Numbered from the stretch's first letter, positions 21,859 to 33,334 are shown. The stretch: DNA of 64,000 nucleotides from Epiperipatus broadwayi (GCA_028023455.1 JAQFVV010000205.1:372001-436000), one strand, 5' to 3'. Numbers and translations: made by a program. The notes: generated from the letters alone by a model not told the origin.

Positions 21859-22425
21859 ACAAACCTTCTAGCATTTATTGATTGCTATAGCTTACACTGG
21901 ATGTCACCACTATATGGAGAATTTGTCACAGCACAAGCATAGGAAATTGTGATCATGTGATGCTTAGTGGCTTACTACCATTTCTTCTGATAGAATGATG
22001 GTGACTATGATTATTAAAAAAACAAAGATATCAAAATGTATAGATACTGAACTGAGTTTAGATTTATATGACTATATAAGTGAATAAGTTTGGATTAAAA
22101 ATATTATTGTTTTAAATTTGGACATGCATAACTTTATAGTTAATTAAAAAGATAAAAGAGGGCTGTTGGAGGGTTGCATTAGATCCTAAGTAAGATGTGT
22201 AGTGCTTTCATATCCAAGGCTCCTCACAGATGAAAGCCACAAGCTAAAACCAAATCTGTGATATTGGAGAGTAGGCACAAGCTAGAGATTTTATACTCAA
22301 CCTTCTCATATCCATTGATTATTAAGGCTTATATTGAAAGCACTATTGTTTAGTAAGTTTGTTATTGGTTTAACAGCTTGTGTAAGCATAAGGATATGGT
22401 GATCAGGTGATGTTATAGTGGCATT
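21859..22425 (+). mobile_element. HHR-B repeat, more than one unit, direct-repeat flanked
   Basis: Contains a degenerate HHR-B ribozyme near 22215-22270. The block from CCTTCT to GTGATCA occurs at about 21864-21960 and again at 22301-22406, a period of 437 bp. No protein encoded. Confidence 0.7.
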
Positions 22426-22432
22426 AAATATC

Positions 22433-23125
22433 AAAGAATGTATGGTTTTGAGCTCTAAAGAATGTTACTTGATACATTATTCATGCCATTAAACACCCAT
22501 AATCAAGGAATCTTGAGCTCTAGGGTTTATAAACCATTCTGGATATTGTTTATAATCTATGGAACTTGATCTCTGGTATCTATCATCCTATTACACTAAC
22601 AGACAACCCTGTATTACAAACTCATGATCTATGAATCTTGATCTTTAAAATTCACCATTCCACCATTGCATCAAATCATTCACAGCCTAAATGCCAATGA
22701 TCTATGGATTTTAAGATCTAAAGTATACTATGTGATTTCTGCATCACACTATTCATGGTGTTAAATATCCAAGATCAATGAATATTGAGACATAGGGTTT
22801 GTCACTTTACCTCTGCACCAAATTATTCAAGGTATTAAGTAGTCATAATCAAAGGACATTGATTTCTGGTGTCTGACATTCTATTATTGTAATAGTTCTT
22901 AAAGGGCATTAAATAATCATGATCTATGAATCTTGACCTTCAGAGTTCACCACTTTTACCACATCAACCTGTGTAGAGCATTAAATAACTGTGCCCATGA
23001 ATCTTGGAAATTAGAATCTGCCTTTCTATTGTGCCAAACAACATAATGCAAAAAATACTTACGATCAATGGGCTTAGAACTCCAGTGTTTGCCACTCTGA
23101 TATTGCATCAAACCACACTGAACAA
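22433..23125 (-). repeat. Tandem array of ~73-bp tRNA-like units (about 10 copies)
   Basis: The marker ATGAATCTTGA or variants recurs near 22433, 22503, 22554, 22626, 22700, 22773, 22848, 22921, 22991 and 23063. Eight of the nine steps are 70-75 bp; one is 51. On the minus strand each unit reads roughly GGTGCAATGGTAGAATGG (an A-box match, TGGTAGAATGG) then GAACTCTGGAGTTCAAGAT. The unit is the tRNA-like head of SINE-T. Units are strongly diverged, so the array is old. Confidence 0.78.
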
Positions 23126-23364
23126 CAGAACTATAAAATGAAGAGAATAGAGTAATTTAAACTGAATCTAATAAATGAAGACTAGATGAAATTATTATAT
23201 CGCAAACATGTGAATAAATTCTGGTTTTGTGTAAAATAGATATTTGTAAGAGAGACAACATCCAACTATAAATGACTTATAGCTAAATATGAAATTATCC
23301 CTATTTGTTTGAAAAGAGAGGTTTTTTTTGTAAATGTGTGTGTGTCAGACACATAACAGAAGAG

Positions 23365-23700
23365 CAAGTATAGAGAGATATATTCTAGAAGTATAAATGA
23401 AATACATGTGTGAGAGAACAATCAGCTATTATTGACATCAGTGAAAAAATTATAACATTGATGTGGAACTGGATTGGATATATTGTTAGAAGAGGTGATA
23501 ATAGATATTGAAATCTTAAACATGATCCCATATTGTAAAAGACCCAGAAAGATCCACATGTAAAATGGATGGATGAAATAAGAAAGTTTGTTGACATGAT
23601 GCAGAGAAGAAAGGCTTGGGATTGAAAAAACATGATTAAACTTGGAGAGACCTTCATCCTCCAGTGAATTGGTAATGGTTAAAAGTGATGATGAATAACA
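23365..23700 (+). pseudogene. LINE family L-A 3' end
   Basis: Plus-strand copy of the L-A C-terminal tail (WNWIGYIVRRGDN-like near 23466, then CKRPRKIHM-x-WMDEIRKFV near 23540, ending LERPSSSS-like) with a short GATGATGAAT end. Broken by stops. Confidence 0.68.
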
Positions 23701-23924
23701 AAAATATTATGATTCTAGACAATATAAAATCAGATTGTTTTAGATTTTCTGAACCAAAAGTTACGTATGAAGTAATTTGATTAAACGTTTTAGGAATAAA
23801 ACACAAATAAGTCTTAAAAGAAATGAAGTTAACATTGATTTATTGAAACAGCAGACTTTGATAAATAAGCTAAAAACCTTTTTTGGAAGAATAAATCAGA
23901 ACAGAATTTGATGTTTAATAAGCC

Positions 23925-24430
23925 AATAAACACCATATGATCACCATTTCTTATACTTGCTTATAACTGTTTTGCCTGCTTAATAACAGTTATAAGCAAG
24001 CATAAGAAATGATGATCATGTAATTTTATTGGTTTAAAACCAATCCTGCCTAATAGTATTGTGATAGTTATGGTTATTAAAGAACCAAAGACATCAAAAT
24101 TAATAGGTACTGAACTGAATTCAGACCTATATGACTATTTAAGCTAATGAGCTTGGATTGAAAATATTAAGGAGTTTTCAATTTAAGACATAGTTTTGTA
24201 GTTGAGATAAAAGGTTGCTGCTGGAGGATTGTAGTAGATCCTAAGATCTAGGTGCAGTGCTCTCAGATCCAAGGCTCCTCACTGATGAAGGCCACAAGCC
24301 AGAAACTAGTCTGGGGATGTTGGATGAGTAGGCACTAGATGGGGATTTTATGCACAAGCCTTCTGACATCCATTGATTACTCTAGCTTGCTATGAGTGGC
24401 AATAGTGAGTTTTGCCTCTTTAATGATATT
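23925..24430 (+). mobile_element. HHR-B repeat with intact ribozyme
   Basis: Unit begins TTTAATAACAG-like at about 23970 and ends GTTTTGCCT at about 24416 (about 440 bp). It is preceded by an inverted fragment of itself, giving a hairpin at 23926-24040 (ATAAGCAAG and its complement). The ribozyme lies at 24267-24325. Confidence 0.75.
24267..24325 (+). ncRNA. Hammerhead ribozyme, type I, HHR-B (intact core)
   Basis: CTGATGA at 24282-24288; stem II GGC/GCC (24290-24292 with 24298-24300) with loop CACAA and an A-A opposition at its base; GAAA at 24302-24305; helix III ACTAGT (24305-24310), self-complementary; cleavage triplet GTC (24309-24311). Stem I: CCTCA/TGGGG (24277-24281 with 24312-24316, one G-U) and ATCCAA/TTGGAT (24267-24272 with 24320-24325), with an internal GGCT/ATG loop. 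The 10.1/11.1 A-A in place of G-C could reduce activity. A near copy is at 35933-35991. Confidence 0.87.
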
Positions 24431-25620
24431 TAATACTTAGAGTTTATCTTTTACTATAAGATAACTTTATATTGAATAAAATAGATAAAAAAAGATCACT
24501 TATATTGAAAAAACATCCTGAAATATATCACTATTAACAAATAATAAATATAATAAGTGTACTTATATGCAATCTATAGAGAAGCCTGTTATTTCTATAA
24601 ATTAAATACGTCTTAATGATTTCAAGAACTTATAAAAGCAACAGTTTTTCTATAGTTGTGTATAAGTGCACTTATTACATTTATTATATTCCATATAGAA
24701 GAAGTATAAATAGTTAATTATTTCTGTAAAAGCACTAAAAACTAAAAAAGAACATTTCTTCAGCTGACACAGTATTCTTCATATTGGGTGACCACAAATA
24801 AAAATATGGGTGCTTATGTTTAGAAATGTTTAGAAATAGTCTAAGCTGTAGAAAACTTACCATTTATTTTTTAGAGCATTTATGTAAATAAAATTATTTT
24901 TTACTTTTTAGTTTGTATATCATCACTGTTGTAATTTCAGTTTGCTTATTTTTATCTCTTTTCATTTTCCCTCTCATGACAACAATAGTAAATAACAGTA
25001 TATATTTCAAATGATTTCATTATTGTTCATGGTATAATTAAACTGAGGTTTGGAAGACCAAGTTTGTCCAAGAAACTGAAAATTACCAGTTTAATGCAAT
25101 ATTAATTGGACAGCTATCTTAACACTACATTTTACATCAGTTTTAAGTGCCAAGGTATTGCTGGGTACCACTACTCTGTTCTTTCAAATTATTTAAGCTC
25201 TTAATAAAATGAAAATTATTTAATTTATTTGGCTGATGTTTGTCTTGGTACTTTTATTTCCCAATTGTCTAAACAATCCATAAGATCTCTTGTTTCTCCC
25301 CAAGTTTAGTTTGGTACATTCAGGTTTGCATATCCTGTCCACCCTTAAAATAAATGTCTAGTTTTGATTTTCAGATTAGTGGTGCCCTGCGGTCAGTATA
25401 TGTGAATCCAAAATCCTTCATCCATTACATACTTTAATTTTTTGGCACACATATAAAAGAAAAAAATATTATTTTTTTCTAATTTTTTGCAAAAATTGCT
25501 GGAAACTCTTAAAAATGCATTGTCACTAGGAACATACATATATATGTGAAATTTAAGCAGATCGGAAAGTATGAAGATGAAAAATAAGTTACAAGATTTT
25601 ATCTAGACATAAAACACTGT
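24431..25620. other. No gene; small palindrome 24540-24696
   Basis: Arms of about 45 bp (AAGTGTACTTAT... and its complement, axis near 24618) form a short palindrome. No domain or known repeat was recognised in the rest. Confidence 0.45.
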
Positions 25621-25621
25621 A

Positions 25622-25740
25622 CAGCTTGGCACAGGTAGTAGAGTATTCAACTTGGGGTTGAGAGGTCCCAGGTTCGATTCTGGTGCTCACATTTCTGATG
25701 TTCAAACTTCTTATGAATTCCTGAGCATTTCTTTTATCTA
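25622..25740 (+). mobile_element. tRNA-derived SINE-T, best-preserved head
   Basis: A-box TAGTAGAGTAT (about 25638), an anticodon-like arm TCAAC-TTGGGGT-TGAG and a B box GGTTCGATTCT (about 25671), followed by the family 3' block CTTCTTATGAATTCCTGAGCA. The A and B boxes are at tRNA spacing, which supports Pol III origin. The acceptor ends do not pair, so it is not a functional tRNA. Confidence 0.75.
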
Positions 25741-25744
25741 GACA

Positions 25745-26885
25745 GTCAGATTAAAAAAACAGTGTCTGTTAAATAAAAGCATATAAGAACTTTTAAATCA
25801 AATACTATTTGCTTTTACATTGACCAAAATGATTTAATTAAAAAGCGTTTTAATTTTAAAAATATAAAATCCAATAATTTTTAATAAATATTGGATTTTA
25901 TTTGATGAGATTTGATACAAACAAACATGACACAGTTTCTGTAAGTCATACACTTAAAGAATAATGTCAAATAAGTGAATGTTGTGATCTGTTGCTTTAT
26001 CATCACTATTGATTGCGTAAGTGATGCATTACTTTTAGCTAAAATAAATCACTACTATATTGAGTTTTTACCCTATACATACACACATTTACATACTATT
26101 ATACCTTTTCATTAAGCCATTTTAGTTCATATACACCAACTTGGGATTTAAACTAGGAAAAATATACTACAATGGAACATAGTAGGTAAAACGATATGAT
26201 AAACAATACCATTTCAATGTTAAGGGAAATCATATCCTGCATTTGTTTTGCCATTGGATATAGAAAAAAGAAGTTCTAGATTTTTAATTGAACATCTAGA
26301 AAGAAGATCTTGATATGAAAAGCCTTAGGCTTTTGAATTATTGGCATCTCTGATATATTCAATAGCTTTGTGCACATTTTTTAAAGGTGATTTCTTTTCT
26401 CATAAATAATAGAGGAATATGTAAAGAAATAGGAAGCCATTGCAAATTATTAACAAAATCTATAGAAATTCCAACCAGAAAGTAGATTCATGGATGCTTA
26501 TTTAAGTTCAATTCTGTCCTTAAATCATAGATTTGACAGTCATTAACTATGGATTCACACTTTCTATTTGCTCACATGTACAAAGGTCCCAATTGTTAAA
26601 TTCTATTTATAAAGCAAATGATCTTAACGAACATGAGTAATTTGAAATCTGTTGATGACAATCTAATAATGTCTAGGAAGATCAAATCCAATTTGTTCTA
26701 TTATGGGATCCAGAAAAAAAAATTGTTTGAAATCTCATCATCATTTCATTTTTATGCCATAATCCTTTGGTAGTAGATTATTGCTTGATTGAATAATCAT
26801 AAAGAGATTTTGATTTGAGATGATTCTTTGGCACAATATGGAAACTACATTTCATTATTGAAAAAATTAAGATACTGAAATGAAA
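25745..26885. other. No recognised feature
   Basis: AT-rich; a short inverted repeat around 25865-25910 (AAAATCCAATA / TATTGGATTTT). No gene or family recognised. Confidence 0.4.
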
Positions 26886-26889
26886 TTTG

Positions 26890-27100
26890 TTATAGTTCTG
26901 AAAGAAATGATAATACATGGACTGGTTGAAGCTTTAAATTGGCTTCTCAAGATTGTAAAAGACCTAGAAAGATATCAAATGTGAGATGGTTAGTGTATAG
27001 GCAAATATGTTGATATGGAAAAGAGAGATTATGGATCAAGGAAATTGGATTAATCATCCCTCAGTCATTTGATGATCATGTGATAATGATCATATGATAA
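26890..27100 (+). pseudogene. LINE family L-A 3' end, very degenerate
   Basis: Keeps CAAGATTGTAAAAGACCTAG (compare 23530-23550 and 28220 reverse) and the order of the following L-A tail, ending in ATGATCATGTGATAATGATC. Confidence 0.5.
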
Positions 27101-27699
27101 TAAATGAAGGCCAAAAGTCCCAAAAGTTTTTTTTTTCTTTTAATGATCAGACATATGGCCACATGATTTGAGTGATAAACAAAAATTATGTCTTTGGATT
27201 GTAGAAAAAAATCTTAAACTATAATTCATTTTCTTTAAGTTATAAAATTTTAAAATTTGAATCAATTAATAAGATGGAATTTTGTACAACAATAACATGT
27301 GAAAATGTTTGAGCCAAACTGAAATGTCTGAAGATAGGCGGGAGGGGAACGTTACTCTAGACAAACAAAAATAAAAATAAAATAATTATATTATGGTATT
27401 AACTATTAAAAATATTTGTTTCAAATATTGAAAATTAATAATAGTTAAATTAGTTTTATTTTTCATTATTTCTTCATTTTCTAAAATGTTTCTTCTTGAA
27501 TTATATTATATTTATGATATGTTCTGCTTATATTACAATAGTATTAAATTTTTCTGCCAATGTCTATAACTTGGATTCGAATCCAAGGCAAGTAAATCAG
27601 ACTTTTTAAAAAGACTTTTTTTCAAGTTGCCTTTATTCACTTTTCTCAATAATTTTCTAATATTTGCCATTCTTTTGCACATACATATATATGCAAAAC

Positions 27700-27835
27700 A
27701 AAGTGGTTTCTTTCTTATCTTTGCATCATAAAGCTCGGTACATTTTTGGTGATGAGGGCCATAATCATAGCTCTGATTATGTTCCTCATCAAAAGTGCAC
27801 CCAGATTTATTATATAAAGATAAGAAAGAAACCAA
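27700..27835. repeat. Palindrome with GGTTTCTTTCTTATCTTT arms
   Basis: Arms of about 65 bp, axis near 27772, end in GGTTTCTTTCTTATCTTT and its complement. The open frames 27533-27835 (-) and 27664-27915 (+) resemble each other only because they read the two arms. A single-arm relative lies at 50895-51005. Confidence 0.68.
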
Positions 27836-28047
27836 AATTCATTAAGTATACTTATGGAAAAAAATTACATATAAAAGCAAAGGGAAAATTAATATTATAT
27901 GATATTGGACAATAAATAGGTATCAAACTAGTCTTAGTTAGATTTAAAAAACACTCAAATTCTCACCCACCCTGCTTGGTAATTAGGCCACCTGGCACAT
28001 ATAGAAAGCTTCCACACTGTTTCTTCATGAGACTGTTTACCATTTTT

Positions 28048-28347
28048 TTATTTGCCTTTTAAATCATCTTCATCATCATCAACCATTATCAGTCCATTGC
28101 AGGATGACAGTCTCTCCAAGTTCAATCCATCTTCTCCAATAAAGGCTTCTCTTCTCCACATCACCCCTGCATACTTTCTTATTTCATCCATCCATCTCAT
28201 ATGTGGTCTCTTTTTGAGTCTTTTACAATCTTTTGGAATCCACTTTAAGATTTCAATTGTCCATCTATTATCAACTCTTCTTGCAATATGTTCAGCCCAA
28301 CTCCACTTCAGTCTTTTAATTTTTACAATGAGGTCAATACTGTACAT
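28048..28347 (-). pseudogene. LINE family L-A C-terminal tail, open for 99 codons
   Basis: The best-preserved L-A tail: KRLKWSWAEHIARRVDNRW, then TIEILKW, RWMDEIRKYAG and a closing Leu/Cys block, ending in an Asp-rich run encoded by a (GAT)n repeat. In complete LINEs this lies after the RT domain; its role is not well defined. The rest of ORF2 is missing (5' truncation, normal for LINEs). The open frame suggests this is one of the younger L-A inserts. The overlapping plus-strand frame 28052-28576 is its shadow. Confidence 0.78.
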
Positions 28348-28819
28348 TTTAAAGGTTTTTAAAAATTTCTCTCCTTTTCTACAAACTCTATTTTTCTATT
28401 CCCATTTTATTCAAATGATATTGTTTATTTATTCTTTTTTGGTTGTCTTGGTTAAGTATTTTCAATTTAAGAATCTGCTTATATCTCTATTATCTTTATA
28501 TTTTTGTATAAATGCATTTTGCTCATTTAATATATTAATGGCAATATTAATACTGAATAAAACTTTGAAAATCTAAATATAACCTAAATGCATTTTTGGC
28601 ACTAAGTGTTCTTGTTCTTAAGAAATGTTATTTTCTAATTGTTATTTAACAATTACAATGAATATACTAAATGGGGAGTACTTAAGCGGGGTCAATGTCT
28701 ATAAGAGCCTAAGAAAAGGTTGATTTCAGTTGTGGCTGAGTTCATTCTGTGCATACCCTGTATCTAGGCTGCAGATTGACCTATGTGGTGTTGATGAATG
28801 TGTTCTATAAGTTATATTA

Positions 28820-29150
28820 CCGTATTACATTGAATTTAAGCCACACTTTTTATTTAAATTTTAAAAACATAAATTTAAGGATGTGGCTTAAATTCAAAGT
28901 GAATATTTTAATGTCTTATTTTTGTTAATCTCTCACTCCCAATGATCACATCTTTGTTTTACGCTCTATGCACGCACATAGTATTATGAGCATAGATACC
29001 AGTTAATTTGGAGGTTCCCTATTGTTTTAAATCCTATTTAAGTAAATAAAAATGTTTATTGTTTTTCAATATCTATTATTAAATCACCTTTATATCCCCC
29101 CTTCCCCAATTTTAAAATCCTACTGTGGCTTAAATTCGAAGTAATAATAA
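28820..29150. repeat. Inverted and direct copies of a TGTGGCTTAAATTC motif
   Basis: The motif occurs reversed near 28833-28848, forward near 28880-28896 and again forward near 29122-29137. The first pair makes a hairpin. Possibly transposon termini; class unknown. Confidence 0.4.
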
Positions 29151-29164
29151 ATTTTAAAAAAAAG

Positions 29165-29220
29165 ATACACTTTCCAAACTGCAGTCAACATTAGACTACC
29201 AGATTTTCTGTTCATCACAG
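29165..29220 (-). repeat. Inverted repeat partner of 30685-30740
   Basis: Shares ACAGAAAATCTG-TAGT and GTGCAGTTTG-AA blocks, inverted, with 30685-30740, 1.5 kb apart. The pair could be the terminal inverted repeats of one element enclosing HHR-D and the 29800 palindrome, or two independent copies. Confidence 0.5.
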
Positions 29221-29590
29221 AGTTTTTATTGACAATAAACCAGATATCTCCAATTCTATTGTTTCTGTCATTTATTTCAAAAACCCATATATATTGTCAA
29301 AATAAGAGCCATAGACCACATAACCCTATCTCTTAAGCTTGTAAGTTATAAACAATGAGCTCTTATTTTGACTATTTATAGTCTCTGCCATAAGTCTTAT
29401 GCAATTTTATATTGCTAAGACTACTAATATATGGTGTGACTGAAGATCTATCAGCCCCATATAGCTATTTGAGTTGGATAGTAGGTTTGAAGACATGTAG
29501 ATGTCTGATAATTTTAGATTTTCCACTCAATAGATAACTTTTAGATAAGTGCTTGGCTTTGGGTTGGCATTTTTAGATCTAGTGTCTGAA

Positions 29591-29653
29591 CCTACCCTGA
29601 CATCTCTCTGAGGAGTGCCAAAGCATGAAACCATGGTCAGAAATTTGGGGAGG
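29591..29653 (+). ncRNA. Hammerhead ribozyme, HHR-D (core present, U7 to G)
   Basis: CTGAGGA at 29608-29614 (position 7, the tolerant core position, is G); stem II GTGC/GCAT (29615-29618 with 29623-29626) with loop CAAA; GAAA at 29627-29630; helix III ACCATGGT (29630-29637), self-complementary; cleavage-site C29638. Stem I: TCT/AGA (29605-29607 with 29639-29641), a symmetrical internal loop, then CCC/GGG and CCT/AGG around an A-G opposition. Only one copy was found in the window. Confidence 0.75.
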
Positions 29654-29799
29654 GGTTCCTGACAGAGATAAGTGCTGGCTCTGGTTAAGCATTTATCACA
29701 AAGCTTGTAGAGGAATTGGCAATTCTCATTGTTTACACATATATATATATATATATATTGTTTTATTTGCCTGAAAGTTTGGGATGATGGTATTTTAAA

Positions 29800-30165
29800 T
29801 GTGATGAATGTCTTGAAAATTTTAAACTTTATTTAAACTTTTCAAATGCAAACAACTATTAATAGTAACACACACATAGATAACACAGGTTATGTTATGC
29901 AACTTTTCAAATGATATTGTTTTTCACTCTTCTCCAGGTGTAAGTTAGACTCCTATGCTAGTATTGTCACTACTCAAGCTACCAATCTTTGAAGGAGAAT
30001 GCAGAATATTACCAGTTGGAACATTGTGTAATCTACTATCCTCTGTTGTCTTAATGGGTTATTACTAATAATTGCTTGTATTTGGAGAAGTTTAAATTTT
30101 CTAGACATTCAACATATGATAGATAATGAAAATAGTCCAACATATTACCACACACACTGTTTTAA
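29800..30165. mobile_element. Degenerate relative of the 14010-14585 palindromic element
   Basis: Outer arms (GAATGTCTTGAAAA ... and the reverse of AGACATTCAACATATGATAGA) and the central CTTCTCCAGGTGT / CCTATGCTAGTA-TGTCACT blocks match the 14 kb element in the same order. The ribozyme GAAACGTT end is lost. Confidence 0.6.
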
Positions 30166-30684
30166 TATTATATTAATGTTTACTTTAATTCACTATAATA
30201 GGCGTAAGAGCAATTGAATTTCTGACAATTATGAAAATAATATGTAGATATACCTTAGGATCCATTTCCTATTTACTATTGTTAGTAAAATATCTTAATG
30301 CTGCTGATAAACAAAAACTTATATTGACAGTCTTTTACATATATTTTGTTCATTATTGTTAATATAGAATGTATATAAAAAGGGTCATACATAGTTTATC
30401 GTTTCTAACTCAATTTCTATTATATTTTATTTATAAAATCATTTTAATTAAATGCCAGGTATTAATTGCTTTTATATTTACTATCGCAAATCTAGGAAAA
30501 CGTTATGACTAAAACAGTATAATATATATTTAGATAAAAAAACTAATTGATTCTATGGTGGTGTCAATATTCTTTGTCTATGTTTTTAAAGTCTGGAGAA
30601 GTCCAGATGTGTTGGCAGTAACAAGATAGTGGCAAATGTAGGATTTAAGTGGTCTAATTCATTAACAAACTATGGAATACTAGT

Positions 30685-30740
30685 GGTAAACAGAAAATCT
30701 GATAGTGATTTATTTAGTGCAGTTTGAAAGATGCACACTT
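30685..30740 (+). repeat. Inverted repeat partner of 29165-29220
   Basis: See partner. Confidence 0.5.
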
Positions 30741-30914
30741 GGAAGCATATTTTCGTATTTCGATTTCTGTGTACTGAATATAGTTTTTTAGATAATTAAT
30801 TGCTACCTTAGATGGGACTACTTAGTTCCAAAAATGCTGCTATTTTCAAAGATTGTTTTACAAATACACCAGGTTAATATTGCCTTTGATAAGTTTCTGT
30901 GACTGAGTTTTTCA

Positions 30915-31205
30915 TCATCACTGTCAACCATTATCAATTCACTGCTGGATGAAGATCTTTTCATTCCATCTTCTCTGATCTCTAGTCGATATTCTTCATA
31001 TCACCCTGCACACTTCCTTATATATGTTTTAAAATCTCTTGGTTTAAAATTTCAATTGTCCATCTATTTAGCAATATGTGTGGCCCAACTCCACTTCATT
31101 CTCTTAATTCTTTCAATGACATCAGTAACACCTGTTTGTTCTCTTACCCATATATTTCATTTTCTATCTCTTTTTGTTACACCTAACATGCATATCTCCC
31201 ATATT
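30915..31205 (-). pseudogene. LINE family L-A 3' end
   Basis: Reverse-strand L-A tail with internal deletions; the W-GHIA region (about 31080) and the terminal (TGA)n-like end near 30920 are recognisable. The plus-strand frame 31056-31247 is its shadow. Confidence 0.6.
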
Positions 31206-31589
31206 AATTTAAATATTTATTTACATAGTAATATATATATATATTGACGATGTATGTCTAAAACACATTGATATCATTATTTTTATATTATTTATTAATA
31301 TTATGTCTTGAAAAAATTTTCTTTATAAAACATTAAGTAAACAAAATGCTTGAACCGACAGATTATTTAAACTTTGCAGAATCAATATGATGTTAGGAAT
31401 AAGATGTTGACTGAAAGAAGCAAGAGTTGTTAATTTTAGAAGAATTTTACAAATAAAAAGATAAATCTTTTTTTTTTTTAAAAAAAAAAAATGCAGTAGC
31501 TTTTAAAACTATTTCATCTTAAAATCATTTTTAATCTCTAAATTTAACCACAAGTGCTAAGTAAATGAAATAATGACGTGTAGGGGGCG

Positions 31590-31870
31590 CCCATATAAAT
31601 TAATATGGGCATAAGTGGGTTCCTGGTTTTTATGCTGAGTTTGGGAGAAGATATGGGGGATTTAGATATAAAGGCTACAGAGTTGACAAAAATTATATTG
31701 TGGAAATGAGATGGAGCAGGATAGAAAAGAAAATGGGAAAAACTTTGGGCAGGGAATGGAAAGAGGAAGTAAAGTGGCTAACAGGTTACTCTGCGCATAG
31801 TGGCAGAGTAATTCCTGACTCCAAGAAAAGGAAAAGCCATAGTTCATCGAGTTACATCAGAAGTAAAATA
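31590..31870 (+). pseudogene. LINE family L-B 3' end
   Basis: Reads SGFLVFMLSLGEDMGDLDIK then ATELTKIILWK, matching the protein end at 36722-36826, then the shared untranslated GGGAATGGAAAG ... GTGGCTAACAGG block, ending at GCCATAGTTCATC. Confidence 0.65.
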
Positions 31871-31874
31871 ACTC

Positions 31875-32230
31875 ATCTAACGGTTTTATTAGTCAGGAGT
31901 TAATAAGAATCTAGAGAACCAGAATATGCCAGAACTGGATTTGATGCATGAATATTAGTTTCAGATTGTAATGCTGTACCCCTGGAAGATACTAAATGCT
32001 TTATTGAACCAATAAACATAACATGATCACCATTCTTGCATTCATTGATTACTCTTGTTTGCACTGGGTAGTTCTTCTATGTGAAATGTTTTTCCTCTGT
32101 TTGAATGCTTTATTATTGAGTAATTCATAAAAAGTTTGAATACCAGAAATGTCAAAACTGAAATTGATCTGAATAAGTATTGAGTCAGATTCTCTACCAT
32201 AACCTTAAACCATCCAAGTTATTAATATGT
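31875..32230 (-). repeat. SINE-T fragments and an HHR-B end fragment
   Basis: 31878-31990 and 32110-32225 carry the reversed SINE-T 3' end (GGAGTTAATAAGAA; GTAATTCATAAAAAG). Between them CAATAAACATAACATGATCACCAT and TTGATTACTCTTGTTTGCACT belong to the HHR-B unit. A nested mixture; the boundaries are uncertain. Confidence 0.5.
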
Positions 32231-32609
32231 GATATAATGTTAAGTGAAAAGATATTTTTTTTCAGACAAAAGCAAAAGTTTCTATGTTATGTTATATACC
32301 AAGACACTCTATAAAGCCAGATTAAACATTTCCTTTCTCTAAAACCCTTCATTATATATCATAATAAATTAGTTTCACCACTACTTCTTTTATTAACCCT
32401 TTCCAATCTCCAGAAGTCTCCAAGACATTTTTATTTTTCTCTCCTATTTTAATAAAATTCGTTTTGCTCCTTTTAATACTTTATATTTCTAGTTGTTTTT
32501 TTTTTTTTTTTAAATAATTTTAAAAAAAAAAAAATCTTATATTTCAATTAAAGAGGGCAACCTTCTTGTATCTACATCTATGACATCGTCCTCCACACAT
32601 AAACACTTT

Positions 32610-32930
32610 AATTATTATTATTAATCATTTATTAGGCGAGAAATTATCATACAATTTTTACCCAAATATGCCCTTTAAACTTTAACTAAACATTAATATC
32701 TTCATTATTATAAAATAAAATCACATTCTTTTTTCCATGTGTAATATCTTAAATATGCTAATAACTTATCATTTCACCACATATATTCTCTAATCGCATG
32801 AATAAAGGTCTGGACCAATTGAATAATTGAATACTGCTGATTTGTCATGAAATGCATCTTGGAAGCTATTTATCTTTTACAGATATCTTTATTCATATGA
32901 TTAAAGTACATATGATGAAATAAAAAAAAG
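32610..32930 (+). mobile_element. HHR-A repeat copy, ribozyme decayed
   Basis: Stem I partners GGTCTGGACCAA and TTGGAAGC around a broken core at 32812-32875 (GATTTGTCATGAAATGCATC keeps GAAATGCATC). Inactive. Confidence 0.6.
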
Positions 32931-33290
32931 TATGTCATGTGATGCACTGTGACTTCTCCTTAAACGAAGTCAGGAATCTCTCAGCAACTATGTCCAGAGA
33001 AACCTGTTAGCCCACTTTACCTTCCATTCCCCACTCAAAGTTTTTCCATATTCTGCTTCATCCCATTTCTACAACATAACTTTGTCAACTCTAGGGCCTT
33101 TATATCTAAATCCCCCTTATCTTTTCCCAAAACCAGCATAAAAAACAATAATCCACTTTCTGTATAATCACTTTTTTCATATTTATTCTTCCATAACTTC
33201 ATTATTTGTACCCTTTTTGCTTTCTAGCATTTACCTTTAATTAGCAGATGCCTAATATTTTCTATTCCTTCCTTACCCAATTTACAGACT
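32930..33290 (-). pseudogene. LINE family L-B 3' end
   Basis: Minus strand: LVCKLGKEGIENIRHLLIKG (CCHC-like zinc motif with its second Cys/His half damaged), then the GDLDIKALELTK tail, the shared 3' untranslated region, and a terminal CATCACATGACA. Frameshifted. Compare 36572-36826. Confidence 0.68.
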
Positions 33291-33334
33291 AAATTACCCA
33301 TATTTTTCCATTAACATGTATATTCTGTTATTGC

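Noticed and set aside
27533-27915. A pair of similar 83-100 codon proteins
   Set aside because: They read the two arms of one palindrome; no domain.
28052-28576. 174-codon plus-strand open frame
   Set aside because: It is the antisense shadow of the L-A LINE tail (28048-28347) extended by chance.
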